Assembly: GCA_019648995.1 (NCBI GenBank)
Contig: BLXT01002514.1
Span: forward strand, 1,186,316 to 1,216,465
Length of the DNA stretch: 30,150 nucleotides
Direction of reading: 5' to 3'
DNA from: Plakobranchus ocellatus
Lineage: Eukaryota > Mollusca > Gastropoda > Plakobranchidae
The stretch's first letter is position 1. Each line of letters opens with the position of its first letter. The translations under genes and the position numbers were made by a program. Positions 1-9,685 of this stretch are shown here, one piece after another. The notes below the pieces were generated by a model, which searched no databases, was not told the DNA's origin, and saw only the letters and a list, made by a program, of their open reading frames with translations.

Positions 1-461
1 AAAAAAAAAAAAAAAAAAAACCTTCTAGGATCTGACAACACAGGCCTACTTTTTTCTCAAACAGAGTTCTTCATAAAAATTTTAAATTTGCAACAAGTCC
101 AAATAAGCAGCATATCAAAAATTATTATACATCTTAATGTTTCCTTATAAAAAAAAAAGCTTTTTGTAGCATTTCTTTAATAAAAAGCTGGACAGGATTA
201 ACTCAATGTCCTACTGAGATTTTTTAAAGTATTCATTTGTAACAGTGAGATTCACAACCAAAAACACAGTTTGAAGAATAAAGGCCCTTTTCTTGAAGTT
301 TTTGAGATGTATATCCCACATTTGATTCCAAAAGGTGTAGTCTCAAAACTATTTTATATAATAATGAAAATAAAAATAATAATAACAATATAATATAACA
401 TTCTAAAATACACTAAGAATTTTCACTACCAACTTCCAGATTATAATATCTAAACGCTTAC
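1..461. other. Intron of the BICDL-like gene at the left edge
   Basis: AT-rich, begins with an A20 run at the window edge and has an AATAAT-rich stretch near 360-400. No exon-like open segment with splice signals was seen on the minus strand, so the next exon probably lies left of the window. Confidence 0.5.
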
Positions 462-1805
462 CATATCTGATTCCATCCTTGGTCCACTTTCAAGCATGTC
501 AGAAACTGACTCAGTGCTGTGCATCTCTCCTTCTGGTGGTAGTGAGTTAAAACCTGTAGAAAAATCAAACACTCCCATGGCACAGCCAGGAGAAGTCTCC
601 GACCCTGAACCTGCTTTGTCTTCCCCCAGCTGGTAGGACAGCTCAGAGAAGAGAGACTGCTCTGGAAGCTCTTCTTGTTGTGATGGAGGCAACTCACTTA
701 CAGGAGAAAGCTCTGTGAACTGGGTTAAATCCCGCATGCGAGGGCCACAGGAAAGCTCTTTGTTAGCATCATGCTGACACGGAGAACCTATCTTTACATT
801 GCTAATATGCTGTAAAGTTATTGGGTCTAGCTCTTCGCCATTCGATGCACACAAGGAACCTGTGTTGAGGCCATCATTAAATTCGGAAACCTTGTCATTG
901 GAAGACAAAGCAATGGGACAGTTATCCCACTGAGACGATGATTGTATATCACTGATGCCTGCATCATTATCAAAACTAGAGTTATGTGATAGTCTGTGCT
1001 GGTCCCTGCCTTGAGAATACAGTATCTGTTTGCAGCCAGATCTGTCAGAGCTGTCCTCATCAGAATCATCACTGTCCGTTCTGATATTGTCATGCTGTCG
1101 TTTTCTAGAACCTTCTGTTAGGGAAGACAGGCTGCAGTCGCTGGCATTTCTGCAGTGGGATGGTTTCAGTAATCCTGAGTGAGACTCTCTGGTCTTTTCC
1201 TCACTGAGAGAAGAGCAGAGTTCTGCAAATAATGATTGCTCTGCTGGGCTGCCTCTGTTAGACAAAGTGTCATGATATTGCTCATGGCTATCCTCTGAGG
1301 ACACAGAGTTGTCACACGCATATGATGTATGGTGAGTTCTATCATCGAGAGGAAGAATTTCTTGAAGATCAGATTGTGTAATATGATAGATGGCTGCAAC
1401 TGGCTTTTGCTCTTCCTGCTTGACAAAGTCTAATACCCTGTCAGATGCAGGTTCTTTCATGCTAAATTTATGTGGCATATCTAATGATAATGACTTGGGC
1501 TTTTTTTGAAAGATAGTTTTTTGGTCTTTTTGAGCTGTGTTTTGAGACACTTTTGATGAACTGTCAATACCCTGGATGGAAAGCTCCCTATTCACTGATC
1601 TGGGCTGTCCATTTCTACTCCCTCTTATGGATATGCTACCATCATGAGTGTTATATCTGGGCAAATGATGGTGCCTTAAAGACTCTGGTGCCCGAAATAT
1701 ATTCTGTTGCTTTAGATGCTGATTTGATTGTAGGTGATTTATTTGTTGCTGCAGTTCACAGTTGGACTCTTGCAATTCTTCGAGTTGATTCTCCTGGCGA
1801 TGAAG
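462..1805 (-). CDS. BICDL: BICDL-like large exon 5 with two Spindly-type motifs
   Basis: 448 codons in one exon, residues 243-690. The acceptor is TTATTATTCCATCCAG and the donor ATG then GTAAGC at 461-456. The first 40 residues finish the coiled coil; the rest is predicted disordered, Ser/Asp/Glu-rich, with an acidic DSDDSDEDSSD patch near residue 487. EQSLFAELCSSLSEEK (residues about 431-446, 1194-1241) and EQSLFSELSYQLGEDK (about 624-639, 615-662) are two related blocks matching the Spindly-motif pattern of dynactin pointed-end binding. The C terminus of the protein is outside the window. Confidence 0.85.
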
Positions 1806-4418
1806 CTGGATGGAATAATAAAAAACAATGGAACAAAAAACGCTATAAATCTGATGCTCTTTCAATAAAAACATGTCTAAAGAGAAATGAATTTCACTGA
1901 CCTGGTCACATGAAAACTTGCATGACAATGCCAATTGCTTGCGGTGTGCTGGCCAAGAATAGGTCTCCAATTTGCCTCTTTTTTGTTGACCTCAGAAATA
2001 GTAAAGCTAAATGTTTCTGCTATTTTGTTGAAAACAACATTTATTTTCGAACCAAAGTAAATCTACAAAAATTGAACATACCTTGTCATTTTGCTGTGAA
2101 ATTTTCGCTTCTGACAACTGCAGCATTTCTTGAGCTTTTTCCAAAGCACAACAAAGACTATCCCTCTCGTTCTGGATCTCTTCAAGCTTTTCATTAGTTT
2201 CTTTAAGTTTCTCACCAAGGTATTCAACCTGTCGGAAAAAAAGGCAAGGATGAAAAATAAGGGGAAAAAGCAACATCAGTCTTATTAAATACAGTGAGTA
2301 CCGCTTAATCTGAGTCAGTCGCAAACATGCAAAAAATTCAGCTTCTCCAAATATTTACCTAGATATATTTTTCTATGATTCTTAATGTAGAGGCATGTCA
2401 GCAAAGATCTTCAGCCTCTCTTTAATTTTAATGAAAGGATAATCTCTGGTTCAATAAGAGTCAATTAGTAACCTAACTACAGAACATTCAAACAGCATAC
2501 AACAATAAATTTAAAATGAAATTATGATATGAAAATAGGACCATGCAAACAAATGATAAAAATTAATGATGGAGAGGCAACATCGTTTTAAATTTTTTTT
2601 TTTCAATACCTGTTCCCGCAACATGGCAATATGATCCAGCTGATCCTGTACTGTGGCAGAGCTAGACTTATTTTTTTTCCTTTCTTCATTCAACTCTGCT
2701 GTAAGTTCTTCTTCCTTCAGAGTTGCCTTTCCATAATAGAGATAAGAATTGAAAAAAAGAAGATATGATTTTTTTCAATTAAGTTCAGTATTGATAAAAG
2801 TACTGAAACTTATCAAAATGAGTCGGAGTCATGAATAAGAATGTGATACTGTTGATTTTTGCTGTGTGCATCGTCTTAGCTTAAAAATACTCATAATAAC
2901 TGAATCGATATTCGACCCTCTTGCAGAAGACACTCGTTGCTCTTAGCCTACATGAATATTTAATTATTTTTCCTCAACACTAAAAGTGATAAAACCGTCA
3001 TTTAAAGCTTTGAAGTTTTGGCTATCACACTCCCTTATAAGCCAAAACAAATTTAGAGAGATGGAATGATACAGACAGTAAGGCCAAAAGGTTCCCATAA
3101 AGCTCAAGGAGAAAATGAGTCATGCAGCACAAAGTCTATTAATATATGAAAAGGAATTGTGCACGGTTTAGCAGCAAACTTGCGTAAACTATAAAAATGG
3201 TCAAGTTACAAATAAAAATGCATATTTAACCCTTTCCTCACCCTCCAACTTTCTTTCACTTCAGTTCACCCAACCCACGATATTACAGACCATCTCTATG
3301 AGTTTTTATACTTTTTCAAAAGCTTATGTGACAGCTTTTACACTGGGTAGAGGCAGCCCTTACATCCAAGTATCTTCTTTTGCATTGCTATTATACAAGA
3401 ATAAAGTGAAAGCGGGATGCATTAATGTTGCTTCTAGCAGAGACCCCTGTTATAGCCAAGGACATTGCATATGGAATCCACTTTTGAACTCAAAGCCTGT
3501 ATATGGGTACAAAATCTTTTTTTTAAAATTGCAAATATTTGTTAACAAACTTTGGGTGTTAGTATTTCTGAAAAAAAAAAAAACAATCAAAAACATTGAA
3601 ATTCTATCTTTCTTACAAGCCATACCTGGTTTATTAAAGTTTATAACATATGAAGACATTCCATAATTTCCAACTTTGTATAATATTAGAATCTATTGAC
3701 AGAACAAAATAGCCCAAAATGGGACAATTATCAAGTCTGGCTGTTTTGGTAGGCACTTTATCAGATATGGTAGAATGATATAGCTCATTTGTTTACCGAA
3801 ATACCTTCTTAATTTGTTCCATTAGATAGTCAATGTTTCGCTGTGCCTCACGTAAAAAGCGTGATGATTCTTTCTCCACGACTTGCTGTTCTGCCCCATC
3901 TTGAATTTGTTTCTGAAGTGAAGCAACATCATCTTGAAGATCTTTTATGGCATTTTGATATTCACGTTCCATTTTCTCCAGTTCTAAATGAAGGCCATGC
4001 TTTTCCTGTTGAAGCTCCTATATCAACAGAAACAAAACCATATCTAAAGATGTGAATATCTATTTTTGATGACATTGTGTTAACATTTTTACCTTACTAG
4101 AAAAACTTTCACACTAAATTTGTCAGACAATTATTTTTTTCACAGCCAATGGAACAATGTTGTAAATACCTCCACTTTGAGTGAATATTCCTCAACCGTC
4201 TGGTCATACTGTGCCTGAAGCTCCTGGTTTGAATCCAATAAAGCTTTGCCCAGCTCTGCAGCCAGGATTAGGTCCCTCTCCTTTTGAGCCAAGCGTTGAT
4301 AGACATCCCCATCCTCAGTATGCTGGCCTGCACTACCAGAAGCATCAAAGTCTAAGATGTGTTGTTCACCTGCTGGGTCAGAGCCATTGGTATGTGGAGA
4401 TGATGGATAGCTTGCCAT
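462..4418 (-). CDS. BICDL: BICD-family-like dynein cargo adaptor (BICDR/BICDL type), 5 coding exons, 3' end off the window
   Basis: Coding exons on the minus strand are 4418-4170, 4017-3805, 2726-2610, 2228-2082 and 1805-462. All are bounded by GT-AG and join in phase 0, giving 690 residues with no stop before the left edge. The start is the ATG at 4418, with A at -3 and G at +4. Residues 49-67 (DLILAAELGKALLDSNQEL) match the CC1 box with its AAxxG motif, which in BICD/BICDR-type adaptors binds the dynein light intermediate chain. Residues 84-320 are charged heptad-like coiled coil, with local resemblance to BICDR (QEKHGL then a DLQDDV-like stretch). The large last exon is Ser/acidic-rich and holds two SLFxEL motifs of the Spindly type. 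Family knowledge: such adaptors link cargo to dynein-dynactin on microtubules. CDR2, which also has an AAELGK box, is the main alternative, but the following coil fits BICDR better. Vertebrate BICDL proteins are about 500-570 residues, so this one is longer. Confidence 0.75.
2082..2228 (-). CDS. BICDL: BICDL-like coiled-coil exon 4
   Basis: 49 codons, phase 0 at both ends. The acceptor is TTTTTTTCCGACAG and the donor AAG then GTATGT. It encodes residues 194-242, a high-charge coiled coil (EYLGEKLKETNEKLEEIQ). Confidence 0.8.
2227..2611. other. BICDL-like intron 3 (2229-2609)
   Basis: About 380 bases between coding exons. Only T-rich acceptor sequence and AT-rich filler are visible. Confidence 0.6.
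2610..2726 (-). CDS. BICDL: BICDL-like coiled-coil exon 3
   Basis: 39 codons, phase 0 at both ends. The acceptor is TATGGAAAG and the donor CAG then GTATTG. It encodes residues 155-193, including NEERKKNKSSS, which recalls the REKNSS stretch of BICDR proteins. The coil continues without a break into the flanking exons. Confidence 0.75.
2727..3804. other. BICDL-like intron 2
   Basis: Just over 1 kb. Open frames on both strands here are short and have no protein-like composition. I see nothing beyond AT-rich intron sequence and an A12 tract near 3571. Confidence 0.6.
3805..4017 (-). CDS. BICDL: BICDL-like coiled-coil exon 2
   Basis: 71 codons, phase 0 at both ends. The acceptor follows a T-rich tract ending ATATAG; the donor is AAG then GTATTT. 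It encodes residues 84-154, rich in Glu/Gln/Lys with heptad spacing, and contains the QQEKHGL segment that resembles the BICDR coil after the CC1 box. Confidence 0.8.
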
Positions 4419-4570
4419 ATTGTCCAATTTCAAGGTTCAGACCACAGTACAAGGTGTGACCTTAGTCAAATGGAATGTTTGAGATTTCCATCTAATATTT
4501 ATTCGACCCAACCATGAGATTGCCTTTTTTTTCCCATCAATGACCTCATTTCATAAAAACAAGCTGCAGC
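4170..4570 (-). CDS. BICDL: BICDL-like exon with 5'UTR and N-terminal coding part (coding 4418-4170)
   Basis: The exon probably begins at 4570, directly after a good acceptor on the minus strand (long T-rich tract, then CCACCTGCAG, 4580-4571), so at least one non-coding exon should lie further upstream. The 5'UTR contains a minimal uORF (ATG AAA TGA). Coding starts at 4418 and runs 83 codons to GAG before the donor GTATTT at 4169. It encodes a polar N-terminal tail (residues 1-40) followed by the CC1 box. Frame and start are well supported; the UTR boundary is inferred from splice signals only. Confidence 0.7.
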
Positions 4571-4906
4571 CTGCAGGTGGAAAAACAAAAAGTTTATGGT
4601 CACTGGTAAATATAACTAAATTTCTGATCTAATAAATCCAAAACCATGATATCATCATTTGCACTGAATGGACCTACTCATTTTTTTAGACAGCTAATAC
4701 GTTCAATAAAACAGATGCTCTTAACACTTGGTAGGGTCATTATTGATTGTATAAATTAAAGAGGATTCGATGCTGATAGAAACTGAACCTTCAGATCCAA
4801 TTAACACAACAAAAAGTGTAACTAAAACATTCATTTTTTTCAGTGAGTTAAACAGATACTTTTACTTTTGAATAAAATAAGTGTTCTTTTGGTGAACTTT
4901 TTTCTG

Positions 4907-5170
4907 ATATTTATTTAAAAGAAAACAGTGCAGTGCATTTAGGAAGGATTTTCTCTAGTAAAACCCTCTGTGGCTGAAACTTATCTTCATCAGAGATATG
5001 GCTTTCTTCTTTTTGTAACTTTCGAAGAAAAGATCTCTAGGTATAAAAGAAATTTGAATTCAGCATTAAATTATCTTTCTTTTGATATGTGTATATATTT
5101 GTAATCTAAATGTTGAAAAATTGACGTTTTTAGGACATTCTCAATTTGTGTTTGTGGAATCTGCCCAATT
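4907..5170 (+). repeat. Diverged direct repeat, copy 1
   Basis: About 265 bases from ATATTTATTTAAAAGAAAA to GGAATCTGCCC. They align collinearly with 7091-7360, with shared blocks such as AATTTGAATTCAGCATTAAA and TTTGTGGAATCTGCCC and by eye roughly 80% identity with small indels. Same orientation as copy 2. Could be a dispersed repeat or a pair of terminal repeats. Confidence 0.85.
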
Positions 5171-6218
5171 GCTGCTCCCCAGTGTTACAGGTGGGAGGGT
5201 CTGGGCCGATTATTGAGCTTGCTGGGCTTCATGAATTTTCCTTAGACTAGTACAGTCAAGCCAGTATATCACCCACCAATAAACTGATTGTAATAAAAAG
5301 TTGACGTATGACTCGATATTTTTTTATGTTTTCTGGGTCATGTGAAAATAAAACACAATTTCTTGAGATCACTTGCATTTTTATTTCTACATTAATTGAT
5401 GAAATAGACTTGATCAACAAAACTTGGCCGCCATTATCCAAGATGGTAATCCAAGGTGATCATTTTTTAACCAAAAACACTAAAAAAAATACTATTGTTT
5501 TTGATGAAACTATTTGTTAATGTTGATAATTGTTGTTAAATTTTTAACATTGTAAACCGTTCACTAAAATTGTCTTCATTTCGCCATTATTATTTAGCAA
5601 GCCCGGCAGGCCAGCTCCCAGCTGTAGAAATCAAGAGTCAGCCTATAAAACGAAGGGGGTGATTCTTTATCGGTGCTTTCTGAATCGGAAAACCCTTGAA
5701 ACCTATTTAAAGCTATATATAGAAATGTCCGGAAATAAACGAGCTTTCAAGTGACATAAAAATCGCTAGTGTTTACTGAGATTTAAGCGCATTACTGCAG
5801 CGTATAGACATTGAAGCGATGGGAACGCCGCAAACCGTCGGATGGCATTGAAAATTCTCGACTAACCTCATTTCAACAATTGTGTGACTCGTCAAATCTT
5901 GTCGTACCAAGATAAAATTTTACAGTTAATCAGAACAGATGATAAACTCGGTGCCGGAGTTTTCCGTTTGCGATTCTGTCACTTGAAAGTGAAGATATCA
6001 ATATGTAAAATTGGGAGCATTATTTTTCCATCTGGAAGACATTTTTTTCTTATTTTTCAAGGTTGAGGAGCTTGCAGGATAGGTTGAACTCTATTATATG
6101 TAAAAATCATTGTTTTCTAGCAACTAGAAATATTTTAATTATTTTTTTTATTTTTATGCCCTCGTCACTTAAACTCCTCTGAAAATGTTGCCGCTGGAGC
6201 TTAATGAAAATCAATGAT

Positions 6219-6384
6219 ACAATGCCAGTAGATCTAGTGTAGATTAATTTCATGGACTTTCATGACCTTATTCCTCACTTTCTCATTTTGGATCCAGATT
6301 CTAGATCTAGGCGTGAAGTGGATGATTGACCAGGTCTAGATCTAGATAGAACTCAAAATCCCAAAGGGAATGTCTAGATCTAGA
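6219..6384. repeat. TCTAGATC-rich cluster
   Basis: Several overlapping TCTAGATCTAG words occur here, with further copies near 7669-7680, 8475-8510 and 20228-20240. The word is nearly self-complementary. Its recurrence within a few kb is well above expectation for AT-rich sequence and is a genome-style repeat signature. No function is claimed. Confidence 0.6.
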
Positions 6385-7090
6385 TGTGTCGCCACGATGT
6401 TCGATACACCAGGATCATATAAAATATCGGCTCCTCCTTACTTTAAACAGATCTGTGTCGTAAAAAGGAATGTTAACATCGGTTGTAAACCAAAGGTAGC
6501 CATTTTTATACAGTTTATTGACCGCTAGGCATAGAAGATCGCCAGGCATGGGCTATGTGTCGCCTAATTCTAAGAGCAGAATTGCACTTTCAGTTTCAAT
6601 TCCGCTTTGCGGAGCCGAGTTCATGACTTTGTTATGCGTGAGCGTAACAAAATCTATCAACATCGTTCAGTGAACATGTGTTTGCACCTCTTCAATTTTG
6701 AGAAATAGGTTTAGTGTTCGATTGTTTGCTGTGTGTCATTTTAGAGTCCGCTGTCTATGAACGGGACGGTTCTTTAGATCTATAATTTCAGAGATAAAAA
6801 AATCATAGCCGCATTAGCATTTGGGCACCTTCCAAGCTGTACATAGCGCATTAGACTTTGTATTGACACATTTTACATTTAAAATCACAGGATGTTCATG
6901 TTTTGGCTGAATTGTTGTTGTCTTTTTGTAGGCTTTAAATGGTTATTGAGGTTGTCAGATCTACCAACACACAGGAATTGCAGACTCGAGGAATCGGTGA
7001 CACACACTTTTCTTTCAACCCATCATTCTCTTTGAATTGCTTTATTGACCACATTATTATTCTCTATGATACTATGAACTCTTATGCATC

Positions 7091-7360
7091 ATATTTATTT
7101 AAAAGAAAATAATGCAGTGAATTTAGGAAGGATCTCTTTCACGTGAAATTTTAAGTGGCTGAAACTTCATTTTTAGTGATGGTATGACTTCATCCTTTTT
7201 GCTGTTAGAAGAAATGATCTCTAGGTTGGGAGAGTCTTAAATTTGAATTCAGCATTAAATTATCCCTCTTTTGATGTATAATATGTGTATGTTTGTGCAT
7301 GTTGAAAAATTGATGTTTTTGGGACAATCTCAAATCATGTTTGTGGAATCTGCCCTAATT
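7091..7360 (+). repeat. Diverged direct repeat, copy 2
   Basis: Second copy of the 4907-5170 repeat, same orientation, with its start 2.18 kb downstream. The shared order of blocks along the whole length excludes a chance low-complexity match. Confidence 0.85.
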
Positions 7361-7953
7361 TGGGGACAGGCCCAATGACTTCTAGATATCTAGTTCACCC
7401 TACCTTCTTGGTGATCTTTACCATCTGCGGTCACTATGAGGAAATGAAGTGGTTTAATTTTTAGGCCTACACTATCGCTTCATTGTTTAATTAATTCTAG
7501 ATTCTATATCGGATATGATAAAAAAAACTCTCTTCATTTCGTCAATATTATCGGTTTCGTAGGAACCGCAGATGGTAAGGATTACCCCCTTAATAAGCTT
7601 ACGACGAACTGTAGAGGTTGCAAGCCGAGTAATATTGTAGATAGATCGAGGCAAATTTAACACATCTAGACTAGATCTACACGGTTTTAAGCCTGCGACC
7701 TCTCATTTCATTGGTAGCTGATAAAGGTTGATCTTGAAGTCGTTGAGCTAATCCTCATAAAAGCCAACAGGAACAGACCTTACATAAGATCTGATGAGTG
7801 AAATTTCACATATTGTCCATTAACTGTTTAATTATCTTAGCATTAGACTAGCTAAATCCGTACACATTTGTTATATATTTGCTTGACGGAAGTCAGCCAT
7901 GACTGTATCAAATTGGATAGATTCAGACTTATCGATTATTAAACAAAATAATT

Positions 7954-7980
7954 AATAAACAAAAAAAAAAAAAAAAAAAA
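7954..7980 (+). repeat. AATAAA followed by A20 tract
   Basis: AATAAA at 7954-7959 is followed after one C by twenty A residues. It could be the poly(A) tail of an old retroposed sequence, but the hexamer is closer to the tail than in real transcripts and no recognisable source gene lies upstream. Confidence 0.5.
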
Positions 7981-8182
7981 GATGTCAACATGCCATTTAG
8001 AAAGATGAAATCAAATCACAATATCCAGACCATTTAGGATTTTATTTTCTCTTATGATATTACGTAATTTGTTGCTTCACATTCGCATATGAAAATTTTC
8101 TTTATGCTTTTGAAAAAGTAATTATTCTCTAAATAAAACCAAACACAAACAACAAAAGGTGCTCGAAATGTTGTTTTAGCAG

Positions 8183-8306
8183 CTAGACTATGTGGATTTC
8201 AATCCTGACTACAGTGAGAGTAACAATACTTCCGGCGCCTTGAGCCTGTCCCTGCTCCAGAATCTCAAAACAGAGTGAGCAGTCCGGTGGAAGATGACTG
8301 TGAGAA
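8183..8306 (+). other. Unassigned exon-like block
   Basis: A GC-richer island in AT-rich surroundings, preceded by TTGTTTTAGCAG and followed by two donor-like sites, GTGAGC at 8275 and GTGAGT at 8307. Reading from 8183 gives 31 codons of protein-like composition (starts LDYVDFNPDYSESNN) and then TGA at 8276. It may be a 5' untranslated exon of the SUR gene, the last exon of an unrecognised gene, or a relic of one. I do not recognise the peptide. Confidence 0.35.
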
Positions 8307-8753
8307 GTGAGTAAACATCTTGTTTAGCAACCGCCTCCGGCTATGGATCATTTTTTATTTTTTTTTGTTGAGACTTAACCTAGGCTTAACTGTGTGGGTT
8401 TTTCAACAATGTAAACGTATTAGTATCATGAAAAAAAAATATGTGTAAACCAGATCCATCTTATCAAAATCCAGCTAGATCTAATTTAGATCTAGACTCT
8501 AGATCTATAACTTTTAAGTGAGATTTATGCCGGTAAACACTGTCCTCAGATTTGCAGTTATTAGACAGTCTCTGATAGTGTTGTTTTTAAATATCATAAT
8601 ATAATGCCATCTTTTATTGTTTATTTTTGTGGCCTGTACTTTTATTAGGCCCTGTAAACTTACAGTTATAGTTATTATTTAATAATAATTATATTTATTG
8701 TAGTTATTATTATTAACATTTTTATCATTATTATTAGTAGTAGTATTACTTTG

Positions 8754-8818
<65 letters not shown>
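8754..8818 (+). repeat. (ATT)n microsatellite
   Basis: About 21 uninterrupted TTA/ATT trinucleotide units, set within a longer imperfect ATT/GTA-rich region from about 8670 to 8830. Confidence 0.95.
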
Positions 8819-8874
8819 CAGTAGTAGTAGTCAAAATGTCAGTGTAGATTAGATTTGTATTGGGATTTTATATT

Positions 8875-9190
8875 TTTAACTCTTTAACCAATTATTTTTT
8901 AACTCATTTTTTTTTTGTTTTTTTTCCCTTGTCAACAAGGGTGTATTTTTAAAATGCCCATAAATCACTCAATTTTTGTTTCAGCTTATTGTCCAATACA
9001 CCAAATGAAAGGGAAAAGAACATGGTAAACTGTGAAAGCAAAATTATGTAACTTTTTCTCGTAATGCTGTGTTATTGTGTGAGTGCAAAAAGTGGTAAAA
9101 AGTGGTCATGTACGGTGAGAGCGTTTTTGACTGGATAAGCGGTTGGTTGGAGAAACGCTCTGAGCATTTCTGACTGGTTAAAGAGTTAAA
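8875..9190. mobile_element. MITE-like element with 16-bp terminal inverted repeats
   Basis: TTTAACTCTTTAACCA at 8875-8890 is exactly the reverse complement of 9175-9190, giving a 316-bp unit. A 9-bp perfect stem (AGAGCGTTT at 9118-9126 with AAACGCTCT at 9153-9161) lies inside, close to the right end. No reading frame of note, so it would be non-autonomous. I could not find a convincing target-site duplication, so superfamily is not assigned. Confidence 0.6.
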
Positions 9191-9615
9191 GGCCTTGTTA
9201 GGAGAGCAAAGTTAACTAAAAGCAAACTAAAAGTAAGACTATTTCAAAACGTGTGATTTAAGGACTGTTTACAAGACATTTGGTATTATTTGTCCTGCTG
9301 TCCTTTAAAAAATTCATGCCATGAACTGGTTTGTGGCATTATATTGCATTCTATTGTAACAGAAGCATGATCTTTCATTCATTCAATATATTTTTTTTTC
9401 ACTTTTCAGATCTCAATTGGAGGGAAGGCATTTATAACTGCAGCTATGCCTGTAAAGACGAACTTAATTGTAGTACTCAATACAAGGATCTTAAACTTTA
9501 CTCTATGCTCATTGTGTAAATTTAAAACTAAAATGTGTATCAAATAGTTTTAATATGATGCCAGTATGCCTCAAAAAGGTTTAGAGAGTAGTAAAACATT
9601 TTCACTCTTTCACAG

Positions 9616-9685
9616 CCAAATGTTGTTCATATATTAAGAATTTGGATCAAAAGTGCTCAGAGGTCAACAAATATACAGGGTCAAG
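9616..9685 (+). other. SUR: Probable 5'UTR part of the SUR start exon
   Basis: TTTTCACTCTTTCACAG ending at 9615 is a strong acceptor, so the start exon probably begins at 9616 and an untranslated exon lies upstream. The segment contains a five-codon uORF (ATG at 9620, TAA at 9635-9637). An in-frame TAA at 9635 closes the main frame above the chosen start. Confidence 0.5.

Larger units (their letters stand above)
4571..9615. other. Intergenic / shared upstream region between two divergent genes
   Basis: About 5 kb separate the two gene starts. It should hold the promoters and any untranslated first exons of both genes, but I cannot place either transcription start. Visible content is a diverged direct repeat pair, a CpG-richer block around 5600-6000 and 6400-6700, TCTAGATC clusters, an A20 tract, an (ATT)n array, a MITE-like element and one exon-like block, each listed separately. 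No long open reading frame in it looks like a conserved protein. Confidence 0.6.

Noticed and set aside
5421..5450. GCCGCCAT / AAGATGG words resembling YY1 sites, with a similar AAGATGGCCGC at 22940
   Set aside because: Short motif, occurs in common repeats as well as promoters; not enough to call a regulatory site.
5884..6066. 60-residue open frame in the intergenic region
   Set aside because: No recognisable motif, ends in a T-rich tract, probably part of a repeat.
9331..9519. 62-residue open frame before the SUR start
   Set aside because: Phe-rich start from a T tract, no family resemblance; at most it overlaps a non-coding exon.
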